NCBI RefSeq assembly: GCF_003025615.1
Contig: NZ_PYMJ01000011.1
Span: 1-64,000 of the forward strand
DNA length: 64,000 nucleotides
Direction of reading: 5' to 3'
From: Photobacterium frigidiphilum
Lineage (GTDB): Bacteria; Pseudomonadota; Gammaproteobacteria; Enterobacterales; Vibrionaceae
Part shown: in pieces, positions 27,157 through 38,241 of the stretch
Layout: the number at the start of each line of letters is the position of its first letter
Position numbering within the stretch: the first letter of the stretch is position 1
Made by a program: the position numbers and the translations under genes
The notes under the pieces: generated by a model
What the model saw: the letters and a program-made list of their open reading frames with translations, nothing else
Told to the model about the DNA's origin: nothing
Database searches by the model: none

Positions 27157-27933
27157 ATGGAAATAGGATTCTTACAGGCATTGATGCTCGGCATCTTAGC
27201 CTTCTTTGCTGGCCTTGACTTGTTCAATGGCTTAACCCACTTTCACCGCCCTGTCGTATTAGGGCCTCTGGTCGGCTTCATTCTAGGCGACTTGCAAACC
27301 GGTATCTTAGTTGGAGGGACGTTAGAGCTAATTTGGATGGGTCTAGCCCCTCTAGCTGGTGCTCAGCCACCTAACGTGATTATCGGTACGATCGTAGGTA
27401 CCACTTTTGCAATCAGCACCAGCGTTGAGCCAAACGTGGCGGTAGGTGTAGCTGTACCTTTCGCGGTCGCGGTACAAATGGGTATCACACTCCTGTTCTC
27501 AGCAATGTCAGCAGTAATGTCTAAATGTGATGAGTATGCACAAAACGCTGATACTGACGGCATCGAGCGCGTCAACTACTTTGCGCTAGCAGTACTCGGT
27601 ACCTTCTATTTCCTATGTGCATTTTTACCCGTTTACCTTGGCGCAGAACACGCAGGAGCCATTGTTGAAACCCTACCGAAAGAGCTTGTCGACGGTTTAG
27701 GCGTAGCAGGCGGCATCATGCCAGCGATTGGTTTCGCGGTACTAATGAAAATCATGATGAAAAACGTCTACATCCCTTACTTTATTCTAGGTTTTGTTGC
27801 TGCTGCGTGGCTTCAACTACCCATCCTCGCAATTGCTGCTGCAGCAACAGCCATGGCGGTAATTGACTTCATGCGTAAATCTGAACCTACACCTGTCACT
27901 GCACCTGCTGAGGATCTTGAAGATGGAATCTAA
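27157..27933 (+). CDS. agaW: PTS IIC component, mannose/sorbose family
   Basis: 258 residues from the ATG at 27157 (AAAAAGGAC upstream). It is hydrophobic with conserved GPLVGFILGDLQTGILVGGTLELIWMGLAPLAGAQPP (seen in segments), the core of mannose-family IIC proteins. It forms the sugar channel with IID. Confidence 0.9.
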   Translation: MEIGFLQALMLGILAFFAGLDLFNGLTHFHRPVVLGPLVGFILGDLQTGILVGGTLELIWMGLAPLAGAQPPNVIIGTIVGTTFAISTSVEPNVAVGVAVPFAVAVQMGITLLFSAMSAVMSKCDEYAQNADTDGIERVNYFALAVLGTFYFLCAFLPVYLGAEHAGAIVETLPKELVDGLGVAGGIMPAIGFAVLMKIMMKNVYIPYFILGFVAAAWLQLPILAIAAAATAMAVIDFMRKSEPTPVTAPAEDLEDGI

Positions 27934-28810
27934 TGTAAGTAACGAACTTGACCTTCGTACAACCCAACTTGCCGATGTACAACCAGCTCCTAGTGCCGCT
28001 CAAGATGAGTATGAAAACAAAGAAATTGGAGCAGAGTTAAACAAATCAGACATCAACCGCATGGTTTGGCGTTCTTTGTTATTGCAAGCATCATTTAACT
28101 TTGAGCGTATGCAGGCATCAGGTTGGCTTTACGGTTTATTACCCGCACTGAAGAAAATCCACACCAATAAAGCGGATCTTTCTAAAGCGATGCAAGGCCA
28201 CATGGGCTTCTTCAATACGCACCCATTTTTGGTGACCTTTGTGATGGGCATTGTGCTGGCAATGGAACGCTCTAAGCAGAACGTCAGCAGTATCCAAAGT
28301 ACCAAAATTGCCGTTGGTGCACCAATGGGCGGTATCGGTGATGCAATGTTCTGGCTCACCCTACTACCTATCTGCGGAGGTATTGGCGCTGACCTTGCGT
28401 TGCAAGGATCCATAATGGGTGCTGTGTTCTTCATCGTACTTTTTAACGTTGTGCATTTTGGCCTCCGTTTCGGCCTTGCTCACTATGCCTACCGTATGGG
28501 TGTTGCAGCCATCCCGATGATTAAGGCAAACACCAAGAAAGTTGGCCACGCAGCTTCTGTTGTCGGTATGACGGTGATCGGCGCACTGGTTGCTACCTAC
28601 GTTCGCCTGTCAACAACCGCAGAAATCACAGCTGGTGATGCAGTAGTTAAATTGCAGGCAGATGTTATCGATAAACTGATGCCAGCATTTCTACCATTGC
28701 TTTACACCCTCGCAATGTATGCGTTAGTGAAACGTGGTTGGAGCCCAATAAAACTTATTGGTATCACTGTGACACTGGGTGTTGCTGGGCGTTTCATGGG
28801 CTTCTTATAA
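27923..28810 (+). CDS. agaE: PTS IID component, mannose/sorbose family
   Basis: About 295 residues from the ATG at 27923, which overlaps the IIC end by 11 bases. Family landmarks are LLQASFNFERMQASGWLYGLLPAL, HMGFFNTHP and GAPMGGIGDAMFW, in that order. A hydrophilic N-terminal extension of about 45 residues, rich in Glu and Asp, precedes them. Confidence 0.9.
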   Translation: MESNVSNELDLRTTQLADVQPAPSAAQDEYENKEIGAELNKSDINRMVWRSLLLQASFNFERMQASGWLYGLLPALKKIHTNKADLSKAMQGHMGFFNTHPFLVTFVMGIVLAMERSKQNVSSIQSTKIAVGAPMGGIGDAMFWLTLLPICGGIGADLALQGSIMGAVFFIVLFNVVHFGLRFGLAHYAYRMGVAAIPMIKANTKKVGHAASVVGMTVIGALVATYVRLSTTAEITAGDAVVKLQADVIDKLMPAFLPLLYTLAMYALVKRGWSPIKLIGITVTLGVAGRFMGFL

Positions 28811-28886
28811 GTAGATTAAGTCACTCACATATTATCAATAAACCATTATGGGGCCAGCGTGTTTGGCTCCAAAAAAGGAATGCTAC

Positions 28887-29316
28887 ATGATTGCTGTAAT
28901 TCTATCTGGACACGGTGCTTTCGCTTCCGGAATCGAGCAAGCCATTCATCAAATCATCGGTGAACAAGATCAATTTAGAGCCATTGATTTTCCTGTCGAT
29001 ATGACGACACCGCAACTTGAAACGGCAATGCGCACAGCCATTAACGAATTAGATTCGAATGACGGCATTGTCTTCCTTACCGACCTACTGGGTGGAACCC
29101 CTTTTCGTACCGCTTCGCTATTGAGCCAAGAGCGCCAAGACATCGAAGTGATTACAGGCACCAACATGCAAATGGCAGCTGAAATGCTACTTGAGCGTGA
29201 CGAACTCACCATTGCTGAATTCCCTAAGCAAGCGTTGGAATGCGGTCGTAGAGGTATCACCTCACTGACTATTGAAATGGCACTAAAATCAGAAAAATCT
29301 GTGGCGGTAGCAGAAG

Positions 29317-29327
<11 letters not shown>
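28887..29327 (+). CDS. agaF: PTS IIA component, mannose/sorbose family
   Basis: 146 residues from the ATG at 28887 (AAAAAGGAATG upstream). The phosphorylation site is H9 in ILSGHGAFASG. FLTDLLGGTPFR is the second family block. It receives phosphate from HPr and gives it to IIB. Its end overlaps the deacetylase start by 11 bases. Confidence 0.9.
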
Positions 29328-31355
<2,028 letters not shown>

Positions 31356-31411
31356 ACCAATACCACAACAACACCAAATCGGTGAAATCTACCCTAGAAA
31401 CCTTCTTACAA

Positions 31412-31438
31412 GTTGCCTCTTCGCGAGGCAACCTTTTT
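31412..31438 (+). terminator. Terminator of the aga operon
   Basis: GTTGCCTC pairs with GAGGCAAC around TTCGC, followed by CTTTTT, about 57 bases after kbaY. Confidence 0.9.
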
Positions 31439-31481
31439 GAAAATATCTACCTTAAATAACTCAAAGGAAAAAGCTTTACCC

Positions 31482-32405
31482 TCATATTTTGGTCATGCTG
31501 CTAAATCTTTCAAAAAGAAAATCCAAGAATAATCTAATGCGTTTAGGCTGATACTTCTTACTAATGTAAACGACATTCAAATCTGCGCTTGATACAGACA
31601 TCGATGTGTTGAAATTCTTCATGTATCCATTAAGGATCGTAACAAGACGCAGGTTATTAATATCAGCTTGCACGTCTAGAACAGATTTAAGCGCGATCCC
31701 TACTCCTTCTAATGCCCAATATCGAATTACCTCACCATCATCTGAAAACCGCTTCGGTACAACGGTGATTGCGTTCTTCTTGTCTTTCTCCTGAAAATGC
31801 CATGTCTTTAGCTCCTCATTACTACGAAGCATTGCCAAACAATCATGATTAACTAGGTCTTGTGGCTTTAATGGTGTTCCATGCTTTGCTAAATATTCAG
31901 GTGATGCGCATAGCACTCGTCGGCTTGGTGACAATCGTCGTGATATTAAACTGCTATCTGCAAGCTCTCCATATCGAATCACAATATCCATACCTGATTC
32001 AGCAATATTAGAGATATGATCGTCCAAGTATAGATAAGGCACAACATCTGGATACCGTTTACAGAACTCAGACAATATAGGAAGAATGTATTGTTTACCG
32101 ATATCTTTTGGTGCAACGATTTTTAATGAGCCTTTCACTTCCTTGACGCCATTCTGGATAAGGTTTTCAGCTTCACTGACGTTATCCAATATCTCAATAC
32201 AGGCTTTATGGTAGAGCTCACCAGAGTCTGTCAGTGATACATGCCTTGTGCTTCGATTAAGAAGCTTCACACCATATCTTTCTTCAAGTGCCTGAAGCCT
32301 TGCCGTCATAGTTGCAGGAGAAAGGCCAAGATCACGCCCTGCAGCCGCTAGCCCTTGATGCTTCACAATGCTCACGAACATTGCCATATCAGAAAACTTG
32401 TCCAC
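31482..32405 (-). CDS. LysR-type transcriptional regulator
   Basis: 307 residues. The N-terminal winged helix reads MAMFVSIVKHQGLAAAGRDL then LSPATMTARLQALEERYGV, followed by TRHVSLTD. The effector domain begins VKGSLKIVAPKDIG and includes ISRRLSPSRRVLCASPEYL, as in the CrgA/AaeR-like subgroup. It is divergent from an SDR and an MFS gene, and an inverted repeat lies in the shared promoter. It probably controls them, with an unknown small aromatic or quinone-type effector. Confidence 0.88.
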   Translation of the reverse strand: MDKFSDMAMFVSIVKHQGLAAAGRDLGLSPATMTARLQALEERYGVKLLNRSTRHVSLTDSGELYHKACIEILDNVSEAENLIQNGVKEVKGSLKIVAPKDIGKQYILPILSEFCKRYPDVVPYLYLDDHISNIAESGMDIVIRYGELADSSLISRRLSPSRRVLCASPEYLAKHGTPLKPQDLVNHDCLAMLRSNEELKTWHFQEKDKKNAITVVPKRFSDDGEVIRYWALEGVGIALKSVLDVQADINNLRLVTILNGYMKNFNTSMSVSSADLNVVYISKKYQPKRIRLFLDFLFERFSSMTKI

Positions 32406-32442
32406 GTCTCACCTCTATTGTTCAGATTAACCGAATAATGAT

Positions 32443-32476
32443 TTCGTATTTTACTCAATTATCAAATTAATACGAA
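32443..32476. promoter_or_regulatory. Inverted repeat in the LysR/SDR divergent promoter
   Basis: TTCGTATT and AATACGAA form a perfect 8-bp inverted repeat with an 18-base spacer. It sits between the LysR start (32405) and the SDR start (32524). Placement suggests the LysR operator. Confidence 0.5.
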
Positions 32477-32523
32477 TGAATATAATGGCAACCATCAACA
32501 AGAACAACGAAAAGGAACGGATT

Positions 32524-33192
32524 ATGAAACAGGAAAAAACAACGTACGTCATCATTGGCGGCACATCAGGTATCGGGGAAGCCGTCGCGAAACACTTCGA
32601 TAATGGCAAGAATATTGTCCACGTTGCAAGCCGACAAACTGGGCTAGATATCAGTGACGAAAAAGCGGTGCATTGTTACTTCGAATCCATTGGCCCTTTC
32701 GAGCACCTTGTTGTTACCGCTGGCTCATACGCTCCTGCCGGAAAGGTGACAGATGTCGCCATTGATGATGCAAAAAAAGCATTTGATACCAAATTCTGGG
32801 GAACAATTAATGTCGCGAAGCATGCGGTTCGTTACATGACACCTAATGGTTCTATCACGCTTACAACGGGAATGCTTTCACGCAAAGTGGTTGCCAACAC
32901 TTACACAAAAACAGCCATTAATGCCGCTCTAGAAGCCGTGACAAAAGTGCTAGCTAAAGAATTGTCACCTATTCGCGTTAACGCTGTCAGCCCGGGTCTC
33001 ACAATGACCACGGCCTATAACAACATGGATGAAACAACGCGTGAAGCGATGTATGAAAACGCTAAACGTAATTTACCCGCAGGCAAAGTTGGTGAGGCTT
33101 CAGATATTGCGATGGCTTACGTCATGGCTATCACAAATCAATACATGACAGGCTCAATCATCGATGTCGATGGCGGCGCTTTAGTCAACTAA
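32524..33192 (+). CDS. Short-chain dehydrogenase/reductase
   Basis: 222 residues from the ATG at 32524, chosen because AAGGA lies seven bases upstream; the ATG at 32476 has none. The glycine motif GGTSGIGEA is at the N-terminus. The catalytic region is degenerate: after SITLTTGM, the usual Y-x3-K appears as YTKTAI. The end (GSIIDVDGGALV) is standard. A redox role on a small carbonyl is likely; no substrate is recognised. It is followed by an MFS exporter under the same probable LysR control. Confidence 0.85.
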   Translation: MKQEKTTYVIIGGTSGIGEAVAKHFDNGKNIVHVASRQTGLDISDEKAVHCYFESIGPFEHLVVTAGSYAPAGKVTDVAIDDAKKAFDTKFWGTINVAKHAVRYMTPNGSITLTTGMLSRKVVANTYTKTAINAALEAVTKVLAKELSPIRVNAVSPGLTMTTAYNNMDETTREAMYENAKRNLPAGKVGEASDIAMAYVMAITNQYMTGSIIDVDGGALVN

Positions 33193-33265
33193 CACATAAA
33201 AAATAACGTATGGGCGTACAAACTTACGCCCATCAATATCGAAAAATAAGTAGAGATAATCAATC

Positions 33266-34450
33266 ATGAAAAAAGAAAAAATGCCATTTCAGGTCTGGAT
33301 TTTAACACTCGCGGCATTCGCCATCGGCACCGCAGAGTTTGTTATTGCGGGGATTCTTCCTCAGATAGCAACGTCACTCTCTATTACTGAAGGTCAGGCT
33401 GGTTACTTAATCAGTGCTTACGCATTAGCCATTGTTATCGGCGGTCCAATCTTAACCATTTATTTAGCCCGTTTTAATAAGAAGATTGTACTGACAGGAT
33501 TAATGGCACTGTTTATTATCGGTAATATACTGTCAGCGTTAGCACCCACCTATAACTTACTATTGGTTAGCCGCGTTATTGCAGGTCTTGTACAAGGTCC
33601 GTTTTATGGCATTGGCGCTGTTGTCGCAACCAACTTAGTATCAGAGAAAATGGCAGGTCGTGCTGTTGGGCAGATGTTCGCAGGTCTGACTCTTGCTAAT
33701 GTACTGGGGGTTCCTGCAGGCACGTGGATTAGCTTGCAGTTCGGATGGCACAACACATTCTTTACTGTTGCCGCATTCGGTGCCGTCGCAATGGTTTCAA
33801 TTCTAACGTCTATCAAATCAACGGGTCATGGTGAAGCGAAGAACATTAAAACCCAGCTTATGGCTTTCAGAAATCCCATGCTATTAATTAGCTTAGCGAT
33901 TACTGCTTTATCATGGTCTGGTTTCATGACGCTATATGGCTACCTTGCTCCTATCGCTATGCACACGACGGGTTACGGTGAAGAGGCCGTTACTTGGATT
34001 CTCGTTATTGTTGGAGTTGGCTTAATCATTGGTAATATACTGGGTGGTCGTTCTTCCGACAAAAACCTTGGTAAAGCCTCTATGTTCTGGGCTGTTGCAA
34101 TGATTATCTCGTTGGTTGCTGTCGGTCTGGTCGTTGATAACAAGATTTTGTTTGTCGTCGCCGCGTTTGTATTTGGTATTGCATCGTTTGCAAACGTACC
34201 CGCTATGCAGCTTCGAGTGATGAATCATGGTGGTGAAGGTCAAGAACTGGCAGCAACCGCGAACATTTCAGCCTTTAACTTAGCAAATGCGTTTGGTGGA
34301 TTCCTCGGCGGCATGGTACTTGATAGCCAACTCGGCGCTGGCATGATCCCTTTCGCGGCAGTCATTGTTCCAATAATTGGCTTACTGTTCATCGCTAAAG
34401 CAAACAGACGTGAAAAAACACAAGGTGAATTAGCAACCAACCTTACCTAA
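33266..34450 (+). CDS. MFS transporter, DHA1 drug-efflux / AraJ-like family
   Basis: 394 residues with twelve predicted helices. Landmarks are the N-terminal LAAFAIGTAEFVIAGILPQIA, a family hallmark (seen as shorter blocks), and RVIAGLVQGPFYGIGAVVA in the fourth and fifth helices. By family it exports drugs or sugar-like molecules with proton exchange. It follows the SDR by 73 bases. Confidence 0.88.
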   Translation: MKKEKMPFQVWILTLAAFAIGTAEFVIAGILPQIATSLSITEGQAGYLISAYALAIVIGGPILTIYLARFNKKIVLTGLMALFIIGNILSALAPTYNLLLVSRVIAGLVQGPFYGIGAVVATNLVSEKMAGRAVGQMFAGLTLANVLGVPAGTWISLQFGWHNTFFTVAAFGAVAMVSILTSIKSTGHGEAKNIKTQLMAFRNPMLLISLAITALSWSGFMTLYGYLAPIAMHTTGYGEEAVTWILVIVGVGLIIGNILGGRSSDKNLGKASMFWAVAMIISLVAVGLVVDNKILFVVAAFVFGIASFANVPAMQLRVMNHGGEGQELAATANISAFNLANAFGGFLGGMVLDSQLGAGMIPFAAVIVPIIGLLFIAKANRREKTQGELATNLT

Positions 34451-34508
34451 GGTAACCCACTAATTAATAATGAAAAATAATGTAATTCTATAAGAATAAA
34501 AAGCTAAG

Positions 34509-34548
34509 CCCACTAATTTTTACGAGTAGTAAGAATTAGTGGGTTTTA
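34509..34548 (+). terminator. Terminator after the MFS gene
   Basis: CCCACTAATT pairs with AATTAGTGGG around a 15-base loop, then TTTTAT. It ends the SDR-MFS unit. Confidence 0.8.
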
Positions 34549-34668
34549 TACATCAGAGAAACGCTTGAAAACACCGCCATTGTCTATAAAGACTAAAATG
34601 CTCGCCTTGAAGTACTTCTGAATATGCAGGAAGCAATAATAAGTATCTGTTCTGAAAATAAAAAGGGA

Positions 34669-35235
34669 TTAAAATCGACAAAGTTCAATTCGTAAATGCG
34701 TTTCGTCTTCGTAAGCAAGAACTGATTGGAAGTGAGCACTTTTATCGATCTGTGCTGAAAATATATCTTTATACTCTGGTGAACCGATGAATAGGATTTG
34801 AGTTGTTTTGATCATCAACCCTTCTTCATCGAAAATAGCTTGTAGGTCAGATTCAATCACACAAACGAGTACTTGACCAAACCGAGCCTGTAAATCAAGT
34901 TCACGTGCATTAGCGAACTGAACCTTTGTGGTTAGCTGAGATTCGACCATGCTGATCAGTTCAACAAAGCGGTGCATATCAGTTGAGCAATTTTCAATCA
35001 GTTTCATCTGCTCAGACAAAAGTAACGATTCCAATCCGTCGTTTAGTTTAGCTGTGATTAACCACTGTTTAATATTCTTTTTAATGCGTTTGTAACGATT
35101 GGATTTAATCGCTCGCTTAAGAAACTGATTTAGTTTGATGTTTCGATCGGCAATGGTTAGTTTTTTATCAAGGTTACAAAATTCAATGTGCAATAAAGCA
35201 TGGGTCGTTATATCAAGAAGAAGCGTTGAGTTCAT
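34669..35235 (-). CDS. Unknown soluble protein downstream of the jet genes
   Basis: 188 residues, cytoplasmic, no signal peptide or membrane segment. The first two thirds are charged helices (ADRNIKLNQFLKRAIKSNRY; LSEQMKLIENC), the last third mixed alpha/beta, ending RIELCRF. No motif is recognised. It is on the same strand as the jet operon, about 300 bases beyond jetD, but separated from it by the porin relic, so it is probably a separate unit. A role with the defence genes is possible but unsupported. Confidence 0.55.
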   Translation of the reverse strand: MNSTLLLDITTHALLHIEFCNLDKKLTIADRNIKLNQFLKRAIKSNRYKRIKKNIKQWLITAKLNDGLESLLLSEQMKLIENCSTDMHRFVELISMVESQLTTKVQFANARELDLQARFGQVLVCVIESDLQAIFDEEGLMIKTTQILFIGSPEYKDIFSAQIDKSAHFQSVLAYEDETHLRIELCRF

Positions 35236-35304
35236 TTCTGTTCCGTTGAAACCTTAAGGACCAAATCATCATACTACCGACGGCTTATATATGTCTAACT
35301 AACA

Positions 35305-35487
35305 TTAGATCGCAATGCTTGCTCTAATGCCAACTAACCAAGTATTTAAATCAGACGACAACGCAGTATTTTTAATATATTGAACATCTGGAGTGATATT
35401 AATGTACTCGTTATCGCCAAAGGCATCTTCATTAGGCTCTGACCAATTCACGGCAAAACCAAGGCACTGCAGACGAGTATCTGCACG
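35305..35487 (-). pseudogene. C-terminal relic of an OprB-type carbohydrate porin
   Basis: A stop-free minus-strand frame reads LGFAVNWSEPNEDAFGD, NEYINITPDVQYI and ends NTWLVGIRASIAI then stop. These are the last strands of OprB porins (ITPDVQYI and the final LVGIRA...I are typical). About ten residues of the strand before ITPDVQ appear missing. No start or N-terminal part remains. Upstream the frame hits stops at 35488-35493. Confidence 0.65.
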
Positions 35488-35545
35488 CTATCAGCAGCAA
35501 TTAGTGATTGAGAATTTAGCCAAATTACAGCCTTATCAGTTTTAA
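35477..35545 (+). pseudogene. Possible C-terminal fragment of a transposase
   Basis: A short plus-strand frame reads SARYQQQLVIENLAKLQPYQ then F and stop. It has the look of a transposase tail, and it starts where the porin relic ends, suggesting an insertion and deletion joined them. It is too short to be sure. Confidence 0.3.
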
Positions 35546-36423
35546 TTTATGCTGATGGTTGTTAATGGTAACGATCTGGCAACCATTGTTTCTTGCGTGA
35601 TAGCCGTTTGCTTTTTATCCATCAAGCGAATCATATGTTGAATATTGGTATTCCATAACATTGCATTCAACTCTAGTGTACGCATGCTTTCTGTTTGTTT
35701 AATAAAGTTATCAAGGTTAGTATGTTTTTGCCAGACTATCTCCTGAGTTGGCACAATAAATCCTTTAATACTTGGATAGGCCATCGCTATTACTAAACCT
35801 TTTGGATCGAAGTCTGTAAACAAATAAAGCGGTTTCTCAGGATGTTCTTTTAATTGGTTCTTAATAAAATCCAGACTGGTGCGAGTTGAAAAATACTCAT
35901 CGCCGCGGTAAACCACCAAGGGATCCATACGAATCACCTCTTCTGGTAATTTAGCCTGATGAATGCTTTTCATTAATGCTTTATTTTCCACCACCAGCAA
36001 CGCTTGATGTTGATGATTTACGAGTGTCTCTTTATCCATTACACAAATAGCACTAACGGGATTATTTACTATTGCTTGCTTAAGCTTCAACGGCCCGAGA
36101 ATTGAACGTACAAGTAGCCATTCTTCTCCCGCCTTTGCAGCCCCTGCTTTATCATCGTTAAATATCGCTGAGGTTTGGATACGTTCTTTCGCATTAGGTT
36201 TAAGCAGTTGGTCTAGTTCAATGGAGGGGGCGATATATTGCCGAATGATCCATTCTAATGTTTGGTAGTCTTGCTCAGACAGCAACAAGTGCTTGCCTTT
36301 GATATCAAGTATACCAAAGCCATAAGTATCCCTTAATTCAGCAAGCCATTTACTTAAAGTAACTTTGACTTTCTTTTGTAGGATGATATTAGCCAGTGTC
36401 TGAAGCTGTTTAATTTTAAGCAT
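35542..36423 (-). CDS. jetD: JetD/MksG-like Toprim nuclease of a Wadjet-type system
   Basis: 293 residues, short for JetD. The C-terminal half has the Toprim landmarks: an acidic residue in LLVVENKALMKSI and the D-x-D of LYLFTDFDPKGLVIA, preceded by VVYRGDEYF. The N-terminal part resembles an arm domain with a winged helix. In Wadjet, JetD cuts circular plasmid DNA held by the JetABC condensin. It overlaps jetA by 8 bases, so the four genes form one transcript. The family assignment rests on the Toprim pattern plus neighbours. Confidence 0.75.
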   Translation of the reverse strand: MLKIKQLQTLANIILQKKVKVTLSKWLAELRDTYGFGILDIKGKHLLLSEQDYQTLEWIIRQYIAPSIELDQLLKPNAKERIQTSAIFNDDKAGAAKAGEEWLLVRSILGPLKLKQAIVNNPVSAICVMDKETLVNHQHQALLVVENKALMKSIHQAKLPEEVIRMDPLVVYRGDEYFSTRTSLDFIKNQLKEHPEKPLYLFTDFDPKGLVIAMAYPSIKGFIVPTQEIVWQKHTNLDNFIKQTESMRTLELNAMLWNTNIQHMIRLMDKKQTAITQETMVARSLPLTTISIN

Positions 36424-37627
36424 AGCGTGTAAATTTATAGTCGTGAATGATCATATTTCCAACTCCAGAAGGCTGGCCACTTACAACTGGCTCTGCCGAA
36501 ATACGTTGTTTTAATGGTGACTTATCCAGATCTTGTCTTACCCAGACATGCAGTGCAAACAACCATAAATTGCTCGGTAATGCCTGATCTGCCTGTTGCA
36601 AAAATAGTAATGCAGAAACCGGTTTATTAGGTGGCAAAGACCGTATAAAGCTGACAACCAGAGTTTGAAACTGAGAGGGATTCAACTCACGTTCCGACTG
36701 CTGCGAAAGGGTTAACTGGCATTTTTCAGATTTCACCTTCGGATCAGTAGTTTGGGAGCGTTCAGTGAAGACTTTATTTGCCAAACGCTCTGCAACTTGT
36801 TGATTGACTTTGGCAATACCCAAGTGAATTCGAGGCTGGATCGCACCTGTTTTTCTAGGCAACCGATTATAGAGCGCTTTTTCAGGCTCGGTCTCGCAGC
36901 TAAATTCAAACGCCGAATGGCGATAGAGATAAGTACGCCACTGTTTAAGCCGTTGTGCATGGTGTTCGGGACGATGATAACCAAATAGTTTATGTCTTAG
37001 CTTAGGTAACAAGTGCTGGAGCTTTTCTCGTGTTCTTTGTGCCTGAGTGAGCAAATCGTTGTAAAAAACTCGCCGCAGGGGAATATGCTGGCTGGCCAGC
37101 CGATCTAACTCATCTCGGTCCAGCAAAGCCAACGAATCAGAAAGCCGTGTGACTTGTTGGATCACTTGCTGATTTTCCCGTTTTTTCTCTTCAAGGGTGC
37201 TGACATACCCAAAGTGGTTATCGAGTTTGAGATCCAGTAACGCGGTATTATCTTTTACGCTATCCGTTAAACTGTATACATCGTTGCGAATGGCTTCGAG
37301 GTGATGGTCGGCATCGTCGTTACGTTGCTCGTTCTTAGCATGAGTGTATTGTTCTACCGCATGCAACATCTGCTCTTGCCACGCCACTATATCAACGGCC
37401 CGAATTCGACGTTGCTCTTTTTGTACCGCCACATCAAACATGTCACGCAAGGCACTGGATAGTCGAAATCCTTGTTCATAAGTGCCACTTACTAACCCTT
37501 GATTTGCGAGTGTTTGCCAACTGCGAGAACGCCCAACTTGCACCTCTCGTTGATGATATGCATCCTCAAGATTACCCTGCTGAGCATGCAGTGCTTTAAT
37601 GACTTCAGAAATTACAGACTGTGACAT
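36416..37627 (-). CDS. jetA: JetA/MksF-like kleisin subunit
   Basis: 403 residues. An N-terminal winged-helix-like region (RSWQTLANQGLVSGTYEQGF, then LSSALRDMFDVAVQKEQRR) is followed by a long helical section (LTDSVKDNTALLDLKLDNHF through LLPKLRHKL) and a mixed C-terminus. This is the expected plan of an MksF/JetA kleisin, which bridges the two SMC heads. It follows jetB with a 1-base overlap. No catalytic motif is expected or seen. Assignment rests on architecture and position, because sequence conservation in this family is low. Confidence 0.65.
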   Translation of the reverse strand: MSQSVISEVIKALHAQQGNLEDAYHQREVQVGRSRSWQTLANQGLVSGTYEQGFRLSSALRDMFDVAVQKEQRRIRAVDIVAWQEQMLHAVEQYTHAKNEQRNDDADHHLEAIRNDVYSLTDSVKDNTALLDLKLDNHFGYVSTLEEKKRENQQVIQQVTRLSDSLALLDRDELDRLASQHIPLRRVFYNDLLTQAQRTREKLQHLLPKLRHKLFGYHRPEHHAQRLKQWRTYLYRHSAFEFSCETEPEKALYNRLPRKTGAIQPRIHLGIAKVNQQVAERLANKVFTERSQTTDPKVKSEKCQLTLSQQSERELNPSQFQTLVVSFIRSLPPNKPVSALLFLQQADQALPSNLWLFALHVWVRQDLDKSPLKQRISAEPVVSGQPSGVGNMIIHDYKFTRYA

Positions 37628-38241
37628 CAGAACAGATCCCCATTCTCTGGCTCAAATTCCGGTTCTAATTCCACAATTTGATGCTGTTCAGCATAGAAAT
37701 CGAGTAATTCATAAAACCATTCCAACTTTCCGCTCGCTTTATAGATTTTCTGATCACGATTCGATTCAAAAATTAATCCCGTCTCTACCATGCGTGACAA
37801 AATCACCCCAAGCTGACCATCTACGTTGTCTTTATTACTTTTCCAGAATATCGCGATCCCTTTCAGCTCTTCTCGTAATGCTGGCTGTTCATTAATGGAT
37901 GCCAACAACTCATGAAAACGGATAACATCACCGGATGACAATGCCACGTCGTGATGATTCGCACTCATCAGCAAGTTCAAAAAGTGAATAAGTGGCTTTA
38001 TATCTTGTACCACCTCACGAAATACTTTATCAATTTCATTGGGTTTATCATTCAAATCAATCCAAGCCGCATACCAAGCACTGCCCTGCGGTGTAGACAC
38101 CAATTCCAAATTAATCGGCTTCAGCCACGCACGCATCCGCTGCTGATTATCATCACTCGCTAAATAGCGATAGCATTCCGGAGTCCGGTACTGGCAAATA
38201 AACTCCCCCGCTAACAATTGCCACGCAAGTTGCTCAAACAT
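37627..38241 (-). CDS. jetB: JetB/MksE-like KITE subunit
   Basis: 204 residues from the ATG at 38241 (MFEQLAWQLLAGEF); an upstream start at 38319 would lie well inside jetC. Two winged-helix-like parts can be inferred, the second in LGVILSRMVETGLIFESN. The tail is very acidic (ELEPEFEPENGD). Small KITE subunits of this size bind the kleisin. It overlaps jetC by 8 bases and jetA by 1. Confidence 0.65.
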   Translation of the reverse strand: MFEQLAWQLLAGEFICQYRTPECYRYLASDDNQQRMRAWLKPINLELVSTPQGSAWYAAWIDLNDKPNEIDKVFREVVQDIKPLIHFLNLLMSANHHDVALSSGDVIRFHELLASINEQPALREELKGIAIFWKSNKDNVDGQLGVILSRMVETGLIFESNRDQKIYKASGKLEWFYELLDFYAEQHQIVELEPEFEPENGDLF

